Shown: piece by piece, positions 27,045 to 36,756 of the stretch
How positions within the stretch are numbered: the first letter of the stretch is position 1
Layout of the letters: each line of letters starts with the position of its first letter
Origin: Terriglobia bacterium
GTDB taxonomy: Bacteria > Acidobacteriota > Terriglobia > Terriglobales > Acidobacteriaceae
DNA: 64,000 bases
Assembly (NCBI GenBank): GCA_020073665.1
Contig: JAIQEU010000012.1
Location: forward strand, 1 to 64,000
Direction of reading: 5' to 3'
Program-made: the position numbers and the translations under genes
The notes under the pieces: model-generated
The model's database searches: none
What the model was told of the DNA's origin: nothing
The model's input: the letters and a program-made list of their open reading frames with translations, nothing else

Positions 27045-27405
27045 TGATCTATTCTCCCTTCCATTTTTCATGGACTCATGCAACGGTCGTCTGTTGCAAC
27101 TGTTTGAATGTATAGAGTCAATAAAAAGTGATGTCAAGAAAAAAATGATGCATACGGGAGCGTTCGACCGATGCACCAAGGTCACCGTGGGGCACAGTGG
27201 AAGAAATTTTGCCCGAGAATGAGTCGGATCGGCATTCCTTCGCGGAGAAAAACACGTTGCGCTCGCTCCCACGGAGAGTGGAGGGCGAAGAACTCAGCAA
27301 GGCGCGTGCAGGCGGGTTCGGTTGCTTGTCCCACGCAAATTCAAACTTTTTCGCGCCGCGCACATCTATAATTGCAGGTTACGAAATCATCGCAGGAGTA
27401 CGTAT
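27045..27405. other. divergent intergenic region between micro-ORF and thiolase
   Basis: Holds the micro-ORF promoter on the minus strand. On the plus strand TATAAT at 27367-27372 is a likely -10 for the thiolase; its -35 is not clear. I see nothing recognisable in 27140-27360. Confidence 0.45.
27109..27137 (-). promoter_or_regulatory. sigma-70-type promoter of the micro-ORF transcript
   Basis: On the minus strand: TTGACA (27132-27137), exactly 17 bases, TATACA (27109-27114). Confidence 0.8.
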
Positions 27406-28599
27406 ATGGCTGCTTTCGACGATGTGGTCATCATCTCCGGTTGCCGGACCCCGGTGGGAAAATTCCAGGGAAGCCTTTCCGATTTCACTGCCAGCCAACT
27501 CGGCGCGATTGCTGTTCGCGAAGCCGTGCAACGCGCCAAGGTCGATCCCAAACTGGTGGACGAATGCATCATGGGCAACGTGGTGTCTGCGGGCTTGGGA
27601 CAGAATCCGGCGCGGCAGGCGGCAATCTTCGGCGGACTGTCGCCCGAAGTAGGTGCCATGACAATTAACAAGGTTTGTGGTTCCGGACTGAAGGCAGTGG
27701 CGCTGGCGGCGCAGGCAATCCAAACCGGAAACAGTTCCGTGGTGGTCGCCGGCGGGATGGAATCGATGACTAACGCGCCGTACTTGTTGCCGCAGGCACG
27801 CAAAGGGTATCGCTTGGGAAATGCACAGATTGTGGATTCCATGGTGAACGACGGGTTGTGGGACATCTACAACGATTACCACATGGGCATCACCGGCGAG
27901 AACGTTGCGGAGAAGTACGGGATTACGCGGGAGGAGCAGGACGAGTTTGCGGTGAATTCACATCGCAAGGCGATAGCGGCGATCAAGGAGTGCCGTTTCA
28001 AATCGCAGGTCGTGGCGGTCGAACTGCCGGCGAAGAAGAAAGGAGCAGCGCCGGTGATCTTCGACAAGGACGAATCGCCGCGCGAGGACACCACGATCGA
28101 GATCCTGCGTGTGCTGAAACCTGCTTTCAAGAAAGACGGAACCGTGACCGCTGGAAACGCGCCGGGGGTGAATGACGGCGCGGCGGCCGTGGTGGTGACC
28201 AGCGCCACGCGCGCCCGCGAACTCGGCGCCGCACCGATGGTGAACATCGTGGCCCAAGCCACCAGCGGGGTCGAACCCAAATGGGTCATGATGGCGCCGG
28301 TGGGAGCGGTGCGCAAGATTTGGGAAAAGACCGGGTGGAAGAATGAGGATGTGGATCTCTACGAACTGAACGAAGCGTTTTCGGTGCAGGCGCTGGGCGT
28401 GATGCGCGAACTTGGGCTTGACCCCAACAAGGTCAACGTGAACGGGGGGGCGGTTGCCATTGGGCATCCGATCGGAGCCAGCGGGGCGCGCGTGCTGGTC
28501 ACGCTGATCTATGAAATGATCCGGCGCGATGTGCACCGCGGGATCGCCGCACTTTGCCTGGGTGGGGGGAACGCGGTAGCGATGGCGGTGGAGCGGTAA
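27406..28599 (+). CDS. acetyl-CoA C-acetyltransferase (thiolase)
   Basis: 397 residues. The nucleophile is Cys91 in [27 protein letters not shown] holds the catalytic His, and [10 protein letters not shown] near the end the second Cys. Thiolases of this type condense two acetyl-CoA or cleave 3-ketoacyl-CoA; direction cannot be told here. ATG 27406 has AGGAG at 27394-27398; the longer frame upstream is a shadow. It is a single gene with no beta-oxidation partners next to it, and is convergent with the sensor kinase. Confidence 0.95.
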   Translation: MAAFDDVVIISGCRTPVGKFQGSLSDFTASQLGAIAVREAVQRAKVDPKLVDECIMGNVVSAGLGQNPARQAAIFGGLSPEVGAMTINKVCGSGLKAVALAAQAIQTGNSSVVVAGGMESMTNAPYLLPQARKGYRLGNAQIVDSMVNDGLWDIYNDYHMGITGENVAEKYGITREEQDEFAVNSHRKAIAAIKECRFKSQVVAVELPAKKKGAAPVIFDKDESPREDTTIEILRVLKPAFKKDGTVTAGNAPGVNDGAAAVVVTSATRARELGAAPMVNIVAQATSGVEPKWVMMAPVGAVRKIWEKTGWKNEDVDLYELNEAFSVQALGVMRELGLDPNKVNVNGGAVAIGHPIGASGARVLVTLIYEMIRRDVHRGIAALCLGGGNAVAMAVER

Positions 28600-28646
28600 G
28601 GCCGAACGCACACTCGCGTGCACCCCTGAGGACGCCTATCCCCGTT

Positions 28647-30743
28647 TCAGGTCACCGGCAGCGTAACCGTAAACACCGCGCCACCGCCCGGGCCGGAAGT
28701 AGCTTCTACGTTGCCGCTGTGCTCCCGCAAGATCGCCTTGCAGATGCTGAGGCCCAAGCCGGTGCCGCGGCCGGGCCGCTTGGTGGTGTAGAAGGGGTCG
28801 AAGATGTTGGGTAGAATCTCAGGCGAGATGCCCGGCCCGTCGTCCTGGAAAGTTACGGAAACGGATTTTTCACCCTTGACCAAGCGGACCCGCAACGTGC
28901 CCCGGTCGCGCGCTTCGCGGATGGCTTGCTCGGCGTTGAGGATCAGGTTCAGAAAGACCTGCATCAACTGGTGAGGATCCCCGTTCACGCTGGGCAACGC
29001 GGCTTCCGGCAGGAAATCAACCGTAATATTGTTCTTGCGCAGCGAGTAGGCGTGCAGGTGCAGGGTGCGTTGCACCAGTTCGCTCAGGTTGATGGCGCCC
29101 TTGCCGGGCGCCGGGGGGCGGGAGAAGTACATCAGGTTCTGAACAATTTCCGCAGCTCGCCGGGACTGCTGCTGCAACATGGTGAGCTGTTTTCTGACCT
29201 GTTCCGGGACCTGAGCGTCCTGGAGTAGTTCGGTCACTCCCAGGATGCTGGTGAGCGGATTGTTCAGTTCGTGGGCGAAGCCGCCGATCATCTGCCCCAT
29301 GGCCGCCAGGCGCTCGCTCTGAATGATCTGTTGCTCCAGTTTTTTCTCGACCGTGATGTCCCGGACGGAGGCGATCACACCGCTTAGTTTGCTTTCAGCG
29401 TCGAACAGGGGGCTGGCGGTGGCGCGCATGGTGCGCCAGCTTCCGTCGCGATGCCGGGCCCCGTACTCACAGAAACCGAATTTTTTCCGCCCGGTGCTGA
29501 CGTCGCGGCAAAGGGCCAGGAATTCGGGAGATTGGTCCTGCTCCTCCACCTTCTTACCCACCCAATCGTCCGGGGCGTAACCCAAGAGATCGCGAATTCT
29601 GGCGCTGGCGAAGCCGTAGTGTTCGTGGAGATCGATTACCAGGATCAGGTCGGGGAAACTCTCCAACAGGTAGCGCTGGAACTCTTCCTGGCGGCGCAGG
29701 GCTTTTTCCATCCCTCGCCGCTCGGTGACGTCGACTAGCGTTCCCTGGTAACGAATGATTTTTCCGGCTGTGTCCCAGACGGCGCGAGATGTGTCCAGGA
29801 AGATGCCGACGGTTCCATCCTTCCGTTTCAGGCTTATTTCGCGGGTGCGCACGTCGCCCTCATCATCGGCGGTGCGGCCCAGGGCCGGGCTCTGGCCGGG
29901 ATCAAAATTCATGGCGGTAGGGTCGAGGGCGAGCAACTCCTCTTTGCCGCCGTACCCCAACATGTGAACCAGGGCGGGGTTGGCATCCAGCAGTTTGCCT
30001 TCCGGGGTGCTGAAGTAGAAGCCTTCCTGCAGGGTCTCAAACAGCTCAGTGAATCGGCGTTCCTTCTCGCGTTCTTCGGTGACGTCGCGGGCCAGAGTGC
30101 TGACTCCAACGACCTCGTCGCCTTTAATGATTGCGCTCAGGACGCAGTCGAAGTAGAGCACACGCTGGCTGTTCTTGAGCCGGACGCGCACCAGTCCAGC
30201 CCAGCGGCGCCGTTCCAGGAAGCGAGCCAGGCCGGCCTCGGCAGCGTTGCGGAGCGGCTCATCCACGAAGTTGTCGAGCTTAGCGCCCACCAGGGCGGTG
30301 TAGGGGATGTCCAAGAGTTGTGTGACCCGGCGGTTGACCGTTCGCAGGGTGCCGTCCAGGGACATGGCAAAAGCGACGTCGTCAAAGGAATCAAGGAGTT
30401 CCTTGAAACTGCGCTGCGAGCGCGCAATCACCTGTCCCAGTTGGTCGAGTTGCTCCTCGCTGGGATTGGAGACGCGTTCCTGCAGGCCGTGAAGCAGGTC
30501 TTTCAGTTCGGAAACTTGCTTGCGGCGGCCATAGGCGAAAGCCACGAAACAGATAGCCACGAACAGGATTGCGATCGGCAACAATCCCAGGTGGTAGGGC
30601 AGAGCGTGCAGGCGTTCCCAAAGCAGGGCGGCCACGGTAGTGGCGAAAAGCACCAGAAACAGCAGAGCAATCCGCCACAACCAGGCTTCTTCTTTTTCCA
30701 GGTGACTGGCCGGACGCTCGGGTTGTTGCTCTGGTTCTGACAT
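28647..30743 (-). CDS. membrane PAS sensor histidine kinase (NtrB-like)
   Basis: About 698 residues from ATG 30743; an upstream frame reaches 30809. Two membrane spans (LWRIALLFLVLFATTVAALLW and LLPIAILFVAICFVAFAY) are followed by three PAS domains: LDSFDDVAFAMSLDG, FETLQEGFYFSTPEG and LESFPDLILVIDLHE. HisKA has GGFAHELNNPLTS with its phospho-His. HATPase has LNAEQAIREA, DDGPGI and FDPFYTTKRPGRGTGLGLSI. No response regulator adjoins; a CRP/FNR-type palindrome lies in the divergent gap to comM. Signal unknown. Confidence 0.9.
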   Translation of the reverse strand: MSEPEQQPERPASHLEKEEAWLWRIALLFLVLFATTVAALLWERLHALPYHLGLLPIAILFVAICFVAFAYGRRKQVSELKDLLHGLQERVSNPSEEQLDQLGQVIARSQRSFKELLDSFDDVAFAMSLDGTLRTVNRRVTQLLDIPYTALVGAKLDNFVDEPLRNAAEAGLARFLERRRWAGLVRVRLKNSQRVLYFDCVLSAIIKGDEVVGVSTLARDVTEEREKERRFTELFETLQEGFYFSTPEGKLLDANPALVHMLGYGGKEELLALDPTAMNFDPGQSPALGRTADDEGDVRTREISLKRKDGTVGIFLDTSRAVWDTAGKIIRYQGTLVDVTERRGMEKALRRQEEFQRYLLESFPDLILVIDLHEHYGFASARIRDLLGYAPDDWVGKKVEEQDQSPEFLALCRDVSTGRKKFGFCEYGARHRDGSWRTMRATASPLFDAESKLSGVIASVRDITVEKKLEQQIIQSERLAAMGQMIGGFAHELNNPLTSILGVTELLQDAQVPEQVRKQLTMLQQQSRRAAEIVQNLMYFSRPPAPGKGAINLSELVQRTLHLHAYSLRKNNITVDFLPEAALPSVNGDPHQLMQVFLNLILNAEQAIREARDRGTLRVRLVKGEKSVSVTFQDDGPGISPEILPNIFDPFYTTKRPGRGTGLGLSICKAILREHSGNVEATSGPGGGAVFTVTLPVT

Positions 30744-30904
30744 GAGTAACGCGGCGGTTTGCCCCTGGAACTGACCAGCGGCAGAGGTGCATACGCCCCT
30801 TGCAGGCATCGTAGTTCACGCCGCAGGCGGCAAACAACGGAAACCGTGTTGGGTAACTTGGTTCGCGGCGCCATCGCGGGGGCTGACTTCCGGTCACGCG
30901 GGCT

Positions 30905-30920
30905 TGTGACTGCAGTCACG
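30905..30920 (+). promoter_or_regulatory. CRP/FNR-type operator upstream of comM
   Basis: TGTGACTGCAGTCACG; bases 30906-30919 form a perfect 14-base palindrome. Its centre (30912.5) is 30.5 bases before TATGGT (30943-30948), the same geometry as before cydA. It lies in the divergent gap between the sensor kinase and comM. Confidence 0.6.
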
Positions 30921-31029
30921 GCCCGGTTGCTACCAGGGGTCGTATGGTGGAGGCTGCTGCGACTTGTCGGCTGGACCTTCCCTCGTCACGACGTGTCCAA
31001 ACGAATCTGTCCGCCCGAAGCACAGGATT

Positions 31030-32577
31030 ATGCTTTACAAGACCCTGAGCGCCGCAGTGTATGGAATCGATGCCAACATCATCGAGGTCGAAGTCGATAT
31101 CTCCAGCATCAAGACCCCTGAAGATCATTTCCACACCGTGGGTTTGCCGGACGCCGCGGTGCGCGAAAGTCGCGACCGGGTGCGGGCGGCGCTGAGAAAC
31201 TGTGGCTACGACATTCCGCCCTCCCAGATCACCATCAATCTCGCTCCCGCGGATATTCGCAAAGAGGGTTCGGGGTTCGACCTGCCCATGGCGCTGGCCA
31301 TTGTTGGCGCCTACGGGGGACTGTCCAAAAAAGAGGTTCCCGACTGCCTGTTCGTCGGCGAACTGTCTTTGGATGGCGGGGTGCGCGGGGTTCGTGGGGC
31401 TTTGCCGATTGCGATCGAGGCCCGCGGCAAGAAAATATTGCGGCTGGTGGTGCCGGAACTCAACGCCAAAGAGGCGGCCATGGTTGAGGGCGTGGAGGTG
31501 TATCCCGTCCGGTCACTGATCGACGTCATTCACTTTGTGAACTCGGGGAATGGCATTTTGCCGCTCAAGGTGGACAGCGATCGGTTGCTAGGCGACTCGC
31601 AGAAGTTCCTGGTGGACTTTAAAGACGTTCGCGGCCAGCAAACTGCCAAGCGAGCGCTGGAAGTCGCCTGCGCGGGCGGGCACAACATTCTGATGATCGG
31701 GCCTCCCGGTTCGGGCAAGACCATGCTGGCCAAACGCATGCCCACGATTCTTCCCCCCTTTACCTTCGAAGAAGCGCTGGAGACGACCAAGATTCACAGC
31801 GTAGCCGGGGTACTCGATGCCGGCGTTGGCCTAGTTGGAGTGCGTCCATTTCGTTCGCCCCACCATACGATCTCTGATGCCGGACTGATTGGCGGGGGAG
31901 CAGTGCCGCGGCCCGGCGAGGTTTCGCTGGCGCACAACGGTGTACTGTTTCTTGACGAACTGCCGGAGTTCCCGCGCAATGTGCTGGAGGTGATGCGGCA
32001 GCCGCTGGAGGATGGCACTGTCTGCATCGCCCGGGCGGCCATGTCGCTGACCTTCCCGGCGAGATTCATGCTGGCGGCCGCGATGAACCCTTGCCCGTGC
32101 GGCTATTTTAACGATCGCTCGCGCGAGTGTCACTGTACCCAGCCCATCATCCAGCGCTACATGTCGAAGATCTCGGGACCGTTGATGGACCGAATCGACA
32201 TCCACATTGATGTGCCAGCGGTGAACTATAAGGAGATGCGGTCCAGCGCGGTTCCAGAAAGTTCGGCTGCGATTCGCGAGCGGGTCATCCGGGCGAGGGA
32301 AGTGCAGTTGCGAAGATTCTCCGCCTCGCGCGAAAAACTGTACTGCAATGCGCAGATGGCGCCGCGGCACCTGCGGGCATTTTGCGAACTCTCGGCCGAC
32401 TGCGAACGCCTGCTGGAGCGGGCCATGACCCAGCAGGGGCTGACTGCCCGGGCTCATGACCGCATCCTGAAACTTGCGCGCACCATCGCTGACCTGGAAG
32501 GCGCGGCGGGGATCGAGCCCAAGCACATCGCCGAGGCCATTCAGTACCGGACGCTGGATCGGACGTTCTGGGCGTGA
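31030..32577 (+). CDS. comM: ComM/YifB-type AAA+ ATPase (Mg-chelatase-like)
   Basis: 515 residues from ATG 31030. The N-terminal Lon-protease-like fold ([47 protein letters not shown]) is followed by Walker A GPPGSGKT, a conserved [28 protein letters not shown] as Walker B, and NPCPCGYF with clustered Cys. ComM helps in natural transformation by driving branch migration of incoming DNA. An in-frame start at 30964 exists but lacks conserved residues. No competence genes adjoin. Confidence 0.92.
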   Translation: MLYKTLSAAVYGIDANIIEVEVDISSIKTPEDHFHTVGLPDAAVRESRDRVRAALRNCGYDIPPSQITINLAPADIRKEGSGFDLPMALAIVGAYGGLSKKEVPDCLFVGELSLDGGVRGVRGALPIAIEARGKKILRLVVPELNAKEAAMVEGVEVYPVRSLIDVIHFVNSGNGILPLKVDSDRLLGDSQKFLVDFKDVRGQQTAKRALEVACAGGHNILMIGPPGSGKTMLAKRMPTILPPFTFEEALETTKIHSVAGVLDAGVGLVGVRPFRSPHHTISDAGLIGGGAVPRPGEVSLAHNGVLFLDELPEFPRNVLEVMRQPLEDGTVCIARAAMSLTFPARFMLAAAMNPCPCGYFNDRSRECHCTQPIIQRYMSKISGPLMDRIDIHIDVPAVNYKEMRSSAVPESSAAIRERVIRAREVQLRRFSASREKLYCNAQMAPRHLRAFCELSADCERLLERAMTQQGLTARAHDRILKLARTIADLEGAAGIEPKHIAEAIQYRTLDRTFWA

Positions 32578-32934
32578 GCCTCCCAAGCTTAAGAAAAAGA
32601 GAGCTTCTCCCATATTTTTGAGTTAAACGTATCTGATAGAAAAATAAAGTGTTATAAAGAAATGCTTGACCTCTGCCCAGTTTCCGGGTAACGTAAGCAG
32701 TTCCAAGGGGCTGTTCAAAGCCGGTCGGACATCTGACGTACCTCCGCTGACAATGGTTCAATTCCTGAAACACTGAGAAACTTTCAGGCCCGGCGGAGCA
32801 TCTATACAGGTACCGAGAGCTTTCCCGCACAAACCATCTGAATTGAAGTAGTTGCGTGGTCTGGACGAGAATTTACCAGGCCGCAAAACAGTGGGAACCA
32901 AGGCTAACTGGCTCGGATCGGAGGGTAACTGAAT
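32578..32934 (+). promoter_or_regulatory. promoter and long structured leader before the omega-like gene and rho
   Basis: A promoter TTGACC-N17-TAACGT (32666-32694) would start RNA near 32701, giving a leader of about 234 bases. Within it an outer stem CTCCGC/GCGGAG (32742-32747 with 32793-32798) encloses an inner stem CCTGAAA/TTTCAGG (32764-32770 with 32782-32788). Bases 32600-32665 are unusually AT-rich. No known riboswitch pattern is recognised. Because rho is autoregulated in several bacteria, control in this leader is plausible. Confidence 0.45.
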
Positions 32935-33150
32935 ATGCGTTCTGATCGCGTTTTTGATGCTTTACATACTTTGCGGAATCGATATATGCTCTGCCAGCTT
33001 GCGTCCAAGGCTACCCGTAAGTTTCACAAGCCCAACACAAGAATCCAGGAAACCATGAACGAGGTCCTGGACAAGATTGCAGGTTCGGAGCGGCAGTCGG
33101 TTCTGTCGGAACCGGAACACTTCAACGAGGCACAACGGCGGGCTGCGTAG
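32935..33150 (+). CDS. small conserved protein, possible RNA polymerase omega-like
   Basis: 71 residues with a good GGAGGG ribosome-binding site. The segment NRYMLCQLASKATRKFHKPNTR resembles the helix of the omega subunit (E. coli has NRFDLVLVAARRARQ at the same place), followed by a helix and a variable tail. The match is loose, so omega is a suggestion and not a firm call. It sits 80 bases before rho, in line with a transcription role, and may share its promoter. Confidence 0.5.
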   Translation: MRSDRVFDALHTLRNRYMLCQLASKATRKFHKPNTRIQETMNEVLDKIAGSERQSVLSEPEHFNEAQRRAA

Positions 33151-33230
33151 CGCAGCCCGGCCGTCCCGCCTCGCGGATTTAAGTCTTCCTGAGCGTTCCC
33201 CCCTTTTGAAAATCTCCTCGCAGGTGACGA

Positions 33231-34481
33231 ATGACCATCGCAGAACTTAAAGAAAAGAACATTACTGAGCTGACCAAGATCGCCCGATCTTTGGATCTGC
33301 CCGGCGCCAGTGGATTGCGCAAGCAAGACTTGATCTTCAAGATCCTCCAGGCGCAAAGCGAAAAGGAAGGCCACATCTTTGCCGAGGGCGTACTTGAAAT
33401 CCTGCCCGACGGCTACGGCTTCTTGCGCTCGCCCGATTACAACTACTTGCCCGGCCCGGACGATATTTATGTTTCGCCCTCCCAGATACGCAAGTTTGAC
33501 CTCAAGACCGGCGACACCATCAGCGGCCAGGTACGTCCGCCGCATGAAGGCGAAAAATATTTCGCGCTGGTGAAGATCGAAGCGGTGAACTTCGAGTCGC
33601 CCGACGAAGCCCGCAACAAGATCCTGTTCGACAACCTGACCCCGCTGTATCCGCAAGAGCGTTTGAAACTGGAGACGGTTCGCGAGAACGTGAGCGCCCG
33701 GGTAATGGATCTGCTCACCCCCCTCGGCAAGGGGCAGCGCGGCCTGATCGTGTCGCCTCCGCGCGCCGGCAAGACCATGCTGCTGCAGAATGTTGCCAAC
33801 TCGATTACTACCAACCATCCGGAAGTGGTGCTGATGGTGCTGCTGATCGATGAGCGCCCGGAAGAAGTTACCGACATGCAGCGTTCGGTGAAGGGGGAAG
33901 TGATCTCCTCAACCTTCGATGAGCCCGCCGCCCGGCACGTGCAGGTCGCGGAGATGGTGATCGAAAAGGCCAAGCGCCTGGTCGAGCACAAGCGCGACGT
34001 AGTTATCCTGCTGGATTCGATTACACGCCTGGCCCGCGCCTACAACACCATTGTTCCGCCCAGCGGCAAGGTACTATCAGGCGGCGTGGATTCCAACGCG
34101 TTGCAGCGTCCCAAGCGCTTCTTCGGTTCGGCCCGAAATATTGAAGAAGGCGGCTCGCTCACCATTATCGCTACCGCTTTGATTGATACCGGTTCCCGCA
34201 TGGATGACGTGATCTTTGAAGAGTTCAAAGGCACGGGCAACTCGGAAATCATTCTTGACCGCAAGCTGGTGGACAAGCGCACCTTCCCGGCCATCGATAT
34301 CCAGCGCTCCGGAACGCGAAAAGAAGAGTTGCTGATACCGAAAGAAGACCTGACCCGCATCTGGGTGCTGCGCAAGGTGCTCAACCCGCTGTCTCCGGTG
34401 GAAGCGATGGAATTGCTCATCGACAAGTTGAGCAAGACCAAGTCGAACGGGGAGTTCCTGGCGAATATGAGTTCGCTGTAA
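33231..34481 (+). CDS. rho: transcription termination factor Rho
   Basis: 416 residues, the usual length. The N-terminal domain ([36 protein letters not shown]) is followed by the RNA-binding cold-shock fold ([38 protein letters not shown]). The ATPase has Walker [10 protein letters not shown], the [14 protein letters not shown] region and [30 protein letters not shown]. The Rho hexamer pulls RNA to end transcription. A strong terminator follows. Confidence 0.98.
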   Translation: MTIAELKEKNITELTKIARSLDLPGASGLRKQDLIFKILQAQSEKEGHIFAEGVLEILPDGYGFLRSPDYNYLPGPDDIYVSPSQIRKFDLKTGDTISGQVRPPHEGEKYFALVKIEAVNFESPDEARNKILFDNLTPLYPQERLKLETVRENVSARVMDLLTPLGKGQRGLIVSPPRAGKTMLLQNVANSITTNHPEVVLMVLLIDERPEEVTDMQRSVKGEVISSTFDEPAARHVQVAEMVIEKAKRLVEHKRDVVILLDSITRLARAYNTIVPPSGKVLSGGVDSNALQRPKRFFGSARNIEEGGSLTIIATALIDTGSRMDDVIFEEFKGTGNSEIILDRKLVDKRTFPAIDIQRSGTRKEELLIPKEDLTRIWVLRKVLNPLSPVEAMELLIDKLSKTKSNGEFLANMSSL

Positions 34482-34500
34482 AAGACCTCAATTTCGGAAC

Positions 34501-34531
34501 AAGGCACGGGCGTCCGGCTCGTGCCTTTTTT
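34501..34531 (+). terminator. terminator of rho
   Basis: Stem AAGGCACG/CGTGCCTT (34501-34508 with 34520-34527) and a TTTTTT run. Confidence 0.9.
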
Positions 34532-34561
34532 ATTGGTTAGTTGAATGCAATGCCCCGGGCT

Positions 34562-34592
34562 GTGCGGGAGCGGGTCTTTGACCCACCCGCAC
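34562..34592 (-). terminator. hairpin at the end of the mscS message
   Basis: GTGCGGG pairs with CCCGCAC, with an inner GGGTC/GACCC; a second small hairpin follows. No good T-run, so termination is only probable. Confidence 0.4.
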
Positions 34593-34629
34593 GGATCGAA
34601 GATCCGGCTCCACACCGCCTGTAGTCAGG

Positions 34630-35541
34630 TTAGGGGGATTGGGTTCCCGCGCCCTGGTCCATGATGTAGACCCGACCCGGTCCGGCTGCCTGGACGTTGT
34701 TCCTCGCAAAGCATTCCTTAATGCGGCGGCGCAGTTCGCGGGTGACACCGTACTGCTTATTGGGGCGCGTTTTCACCAGCATCAAGTATTCCGCCTCGCC
34801 GGGGCCGATGCGGTCGATTCCGGGCACCTGGACGTCTCCAACGATGTCGCTGGCAAACTCGGGGTCGTGGCGCAGGTCATCCCCGACCTGCTCCAGCAGC
34901 GACACAATCCGGTCCGAGGGCTCGCTATAGGCGACGGTCACCCGTAACGTGGCTTGCGACCAGTCGCGGGTGGCGTTGGAAACAATCTTGATCTCACTGT
35001 TGGGAATGGTGTGTACCGTGCCATCGTCGTCGCGCAACACGGTGCGGCGCAGGCTCATCTCTTCCACCGTGCCCTGCACCCCGGCTACACGAATCTTGTC
35101 GCCGATGTCGTATTGATTTTCCAACAGGATGAAGAAGCCATTGAGGACATCCTTCACCAGGGTTTGAGCCCCGAACCCGATGGCGAGACCAGCGACACCG
35201 GCGCTGGCCAGCAGCGGGCCCAGTTCGAATCCCAATAGCGGCAAGGTTTGCAGCAGCGCCCCTAAGAAGATGACGAAGATGCCCACGCTAGTGATCACGC
35301 TGGCCAGGGTGCGGACCTGCTGGGTGCGCATGCCGCTGGGGAGCCGCTTGGCCTGCAACGCAGCAACTCTTCCGGTGATGGCGCGCAGCAGCCGTATCAG
35401 AAGAAAAGAAACCACCACGACCAGGACGATCTTGGGCGCGTCGTGGCGCAGAAACTGCATGGTATCTTCGCGCCACTCTCGCAATAGCCCGGTAAGGTCG
35501 GTGGCGACTGGAACGGTCAGGTCTGTGGGAATGCGGTTCAT
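34630..35541 (-). CDS. small-conductance mechanosensitive channel (MscS family)
   Basis: 303 residues. Three membrane helices at the N-terminus include the Gly/Ala-rich pore helix (FELGPLLASAGVAGLAIGFGAQTLVKDVLNGFFILLENQYDIGD). The beta domain then reads GTVEEMSLRRTVLRDDDGTVHTIPNSEI, followed by the cytoplasmic cage. Such channels open under membrane tension and release solutes during hypo-osmotic shock. It is convergent with rho and divergent from the next exported protein. Confidence 0.93.
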   Translation of the reverse strand: MNRIPTDLTVPVATDLTGLLREWREDTMQFLRHDAPKIVLVVVVSFLLIRLLRAITGRVAALQAKRLPSGMRTQQVRTLASVITSVGIFVIFLGALLQTLPLLGFELGPLLASAGVAGLAIGFGAQTLVKDVLNGFFILLENQYDIGDKIRVAGVQGTVEEMSLRRTVLRDDDGTVHTIPNSEIKIVSNATRDWSQATLRVTVAYSEPSDRIVSLLEQVGDDLRHDPEFASDIVGDVQVPGIDRIGPGEAEYLMLVKTRPNKQYGVTRELRRRIKECFARNNVQAAGPGRVYIMDQGAGTQSP

Positions 35542-35637
35542 CGAGTCCGGCGCGATTATAACAAGCCGGTACGGGCATGGGTGCAGTAGGGCGCAAGTAT
35601 AATCTCTGTATTCTTTAGCTTTCGCGAGGTGAACGTG

Positions 35638-36027
35638 ATGGCGAAGCGGATCTCGTTGCTCGGTCTTTGCTTTCTATGGGTACTGGCATTGCCAGCGGGG
35701 GCGCGGAGTCAGGCCGCCGGACCGGAGGCGGCCTACGCGTTCCCTGCGCAGACAGTTCATCCGCCGCCGGACGCCGTGAAACCGCTACCACCTCCGGGCG
35801 AAGAAGAGCGCGACAGAATGAAGAAAGACATGGAAAAAAGGGCCAACCAGCAGCGCCAGGCTGATCTGGAGCGCGACACGGAGAAGCTGCTCCAGCTAGC
35901 CACCGAGTTGAAGCACTACGTGGACAAGTCCAACAAGAACGTGCTGTCGCTCGAAGTCATCAGAAAGTCCGAGGAAATCGAGAAACTAGCCCACAGCGTG
36001 AGGGAAAAGATGAGGGGAAGCAATTGA
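35638..36027 (+). CDS. exported coiled-coil protein, unknown function
   Basis: 129 residues from ATG 35638, which is five bases after GAGGTGA (35626-35632); GTG 35629 is inside that site. A signal peptide (AKRISLLGLCFLWVLALPAGARSQ) precedes a Pro-rich linker and a highly charged helix (ERDRMKKDMEKRANQQRQADLERDTEKLLQLATELKHYVDKS). A -10 TATAAT lies at 35598-35603. No family recognised; a periplasmic scaffold is possible. Confidence 0.6.
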   Translation: MAKRISLLGLCFLWVLALPAGARSQAAGPEAAYAFPAQTVHPPPDAVKPLPPPGEEERDRMKKDMEKRANQQRQADLERDTEKLLQLATELKHYVDKSNKNVLSLEVIRKSEEIEKLAHSVREKMRGSN

Positions 36028-36101
36028 AGCCGGCGTGACAGCGGGTGGCCACGAATTCCTCATTGCCTCCCGGAACCCATCGGTGCTCCGAACAGAAATG
36101 G

Positions 36102-36157
36102 TTGCGAGTCTGCGGTTTGCACATTATCCTAGCTAGCGTAGATGCAACCTAGTAGCA
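36102..36157 (+). promoter_or_regulatory. promoter and operator of the Fur-family gene
   Basis: TTGCGA (36102-36107), 17 bases, TATCCT (36125-36130). Just past the start site is TGCAACCTAGTAGCA (36143-36157), matching 13 of 15 positions of the palindrome core at 36726-36740. This suggests autoregulation. Confidence 0.6.
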
Positions 36158-36160
36158 ACT

Positions 36161-36619
36161 ATGCCTCTGCCTCAAACTGAACAGCCAGGTCGGCTACAGG
36201 CGGAACTCATGTCTCGGGGTCTGCGCATGACCCGGCAGCGGCGCACTATTCTGAGGATCGTGGAGACAGCTAAGCAGCATCTTGACGCCAGCCAGATCCT
36301 GCGGAGGGCCCGAAAGATCGATGCCCAAATCGACCGGGTCACCGTCTATCGCACCTTGAAGCTGCTCAAGCGTCACGGCCTGGTCGACGAACTCGACCTG
36401 ATGCACCTGGAAGGCGAGAAACACTTCTACGAGCGCAAGCCACAACGCGACCACCTCCACATGGCGTGTCTGCGCTGCGGCAAGATCCTGGAATTCGAAA
36501 GCGATCTGTTCGACCGCCTCAAAGGCCAGATCCAGCGCGAGTGCCAGTTCCACATCCTGGTCACGCGCATGGAAATCGGCGGATACTGCGCCGCCTGCCG
36601 GCGGACTTCTGCTTCCTGA
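36161..36619 (+). CDS. Fur-family metalloregulator
   Basis: 152 residues (136 if ATG 36209 is used, which has a better ribosome-binding site). The winged helix reads RMTRQRRTILRIVETAKQHLDASQILRRA...RVTVYRTLKLLKRHGLV. The metal region has RDHLHMACLRCGKILEF and a second Cys pair GGYCAACRR, so two CxxC for structural zinc. Fur-family members bind DNA with Fe, Zn, Ni or peroxide sensing; which one cannot be told. Operators with the same core lie before itself and before the next gene, suggesting it controls both. Confidence 0.9.
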   Translation: MPLPQTEQPGRLQAELMSRGLRMTRQRRTILRIVETAKQHLDASQILRRARKIDAQIDRVTVYRTLKLLKRHGLVDELDLMHLEGEKHFYERKPQRDHLHMACLRCGKILEFESDLFDRLKGQIQRECQFHILVTRMEIGGYCAACRRTSAS

Positions 36620-36720
36620 CCCGTCCTGCCGGTTGCAAGTGGTTGCAACAAGATCGCAACAGAAAAAGTCTCCCCGTATTGACCCGCTAGGGCAGCCGAG
36701 CATAAATTACTGAGTTGATC

Positions 36721-36745
36721 TCAGATGCAACATAGTTGCATCTGA
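36721..36745 (+). promoter_or_regulatory. Fur-family operator before the outer-membrane protein gene
   Basis: A perfect 25-base palindrome: arms TCAGATGCAAC and GTTGCATCTGA, 11 bases each, with a 3-base centre ATA. A possible promoter TTGACC (36679-36684) with CATAAA (36701-36706) ends just before it, so bound protein would block the start of transcription. Confidence 0.75.
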
Positions 36746-36756
36746 AACGAAATCGT

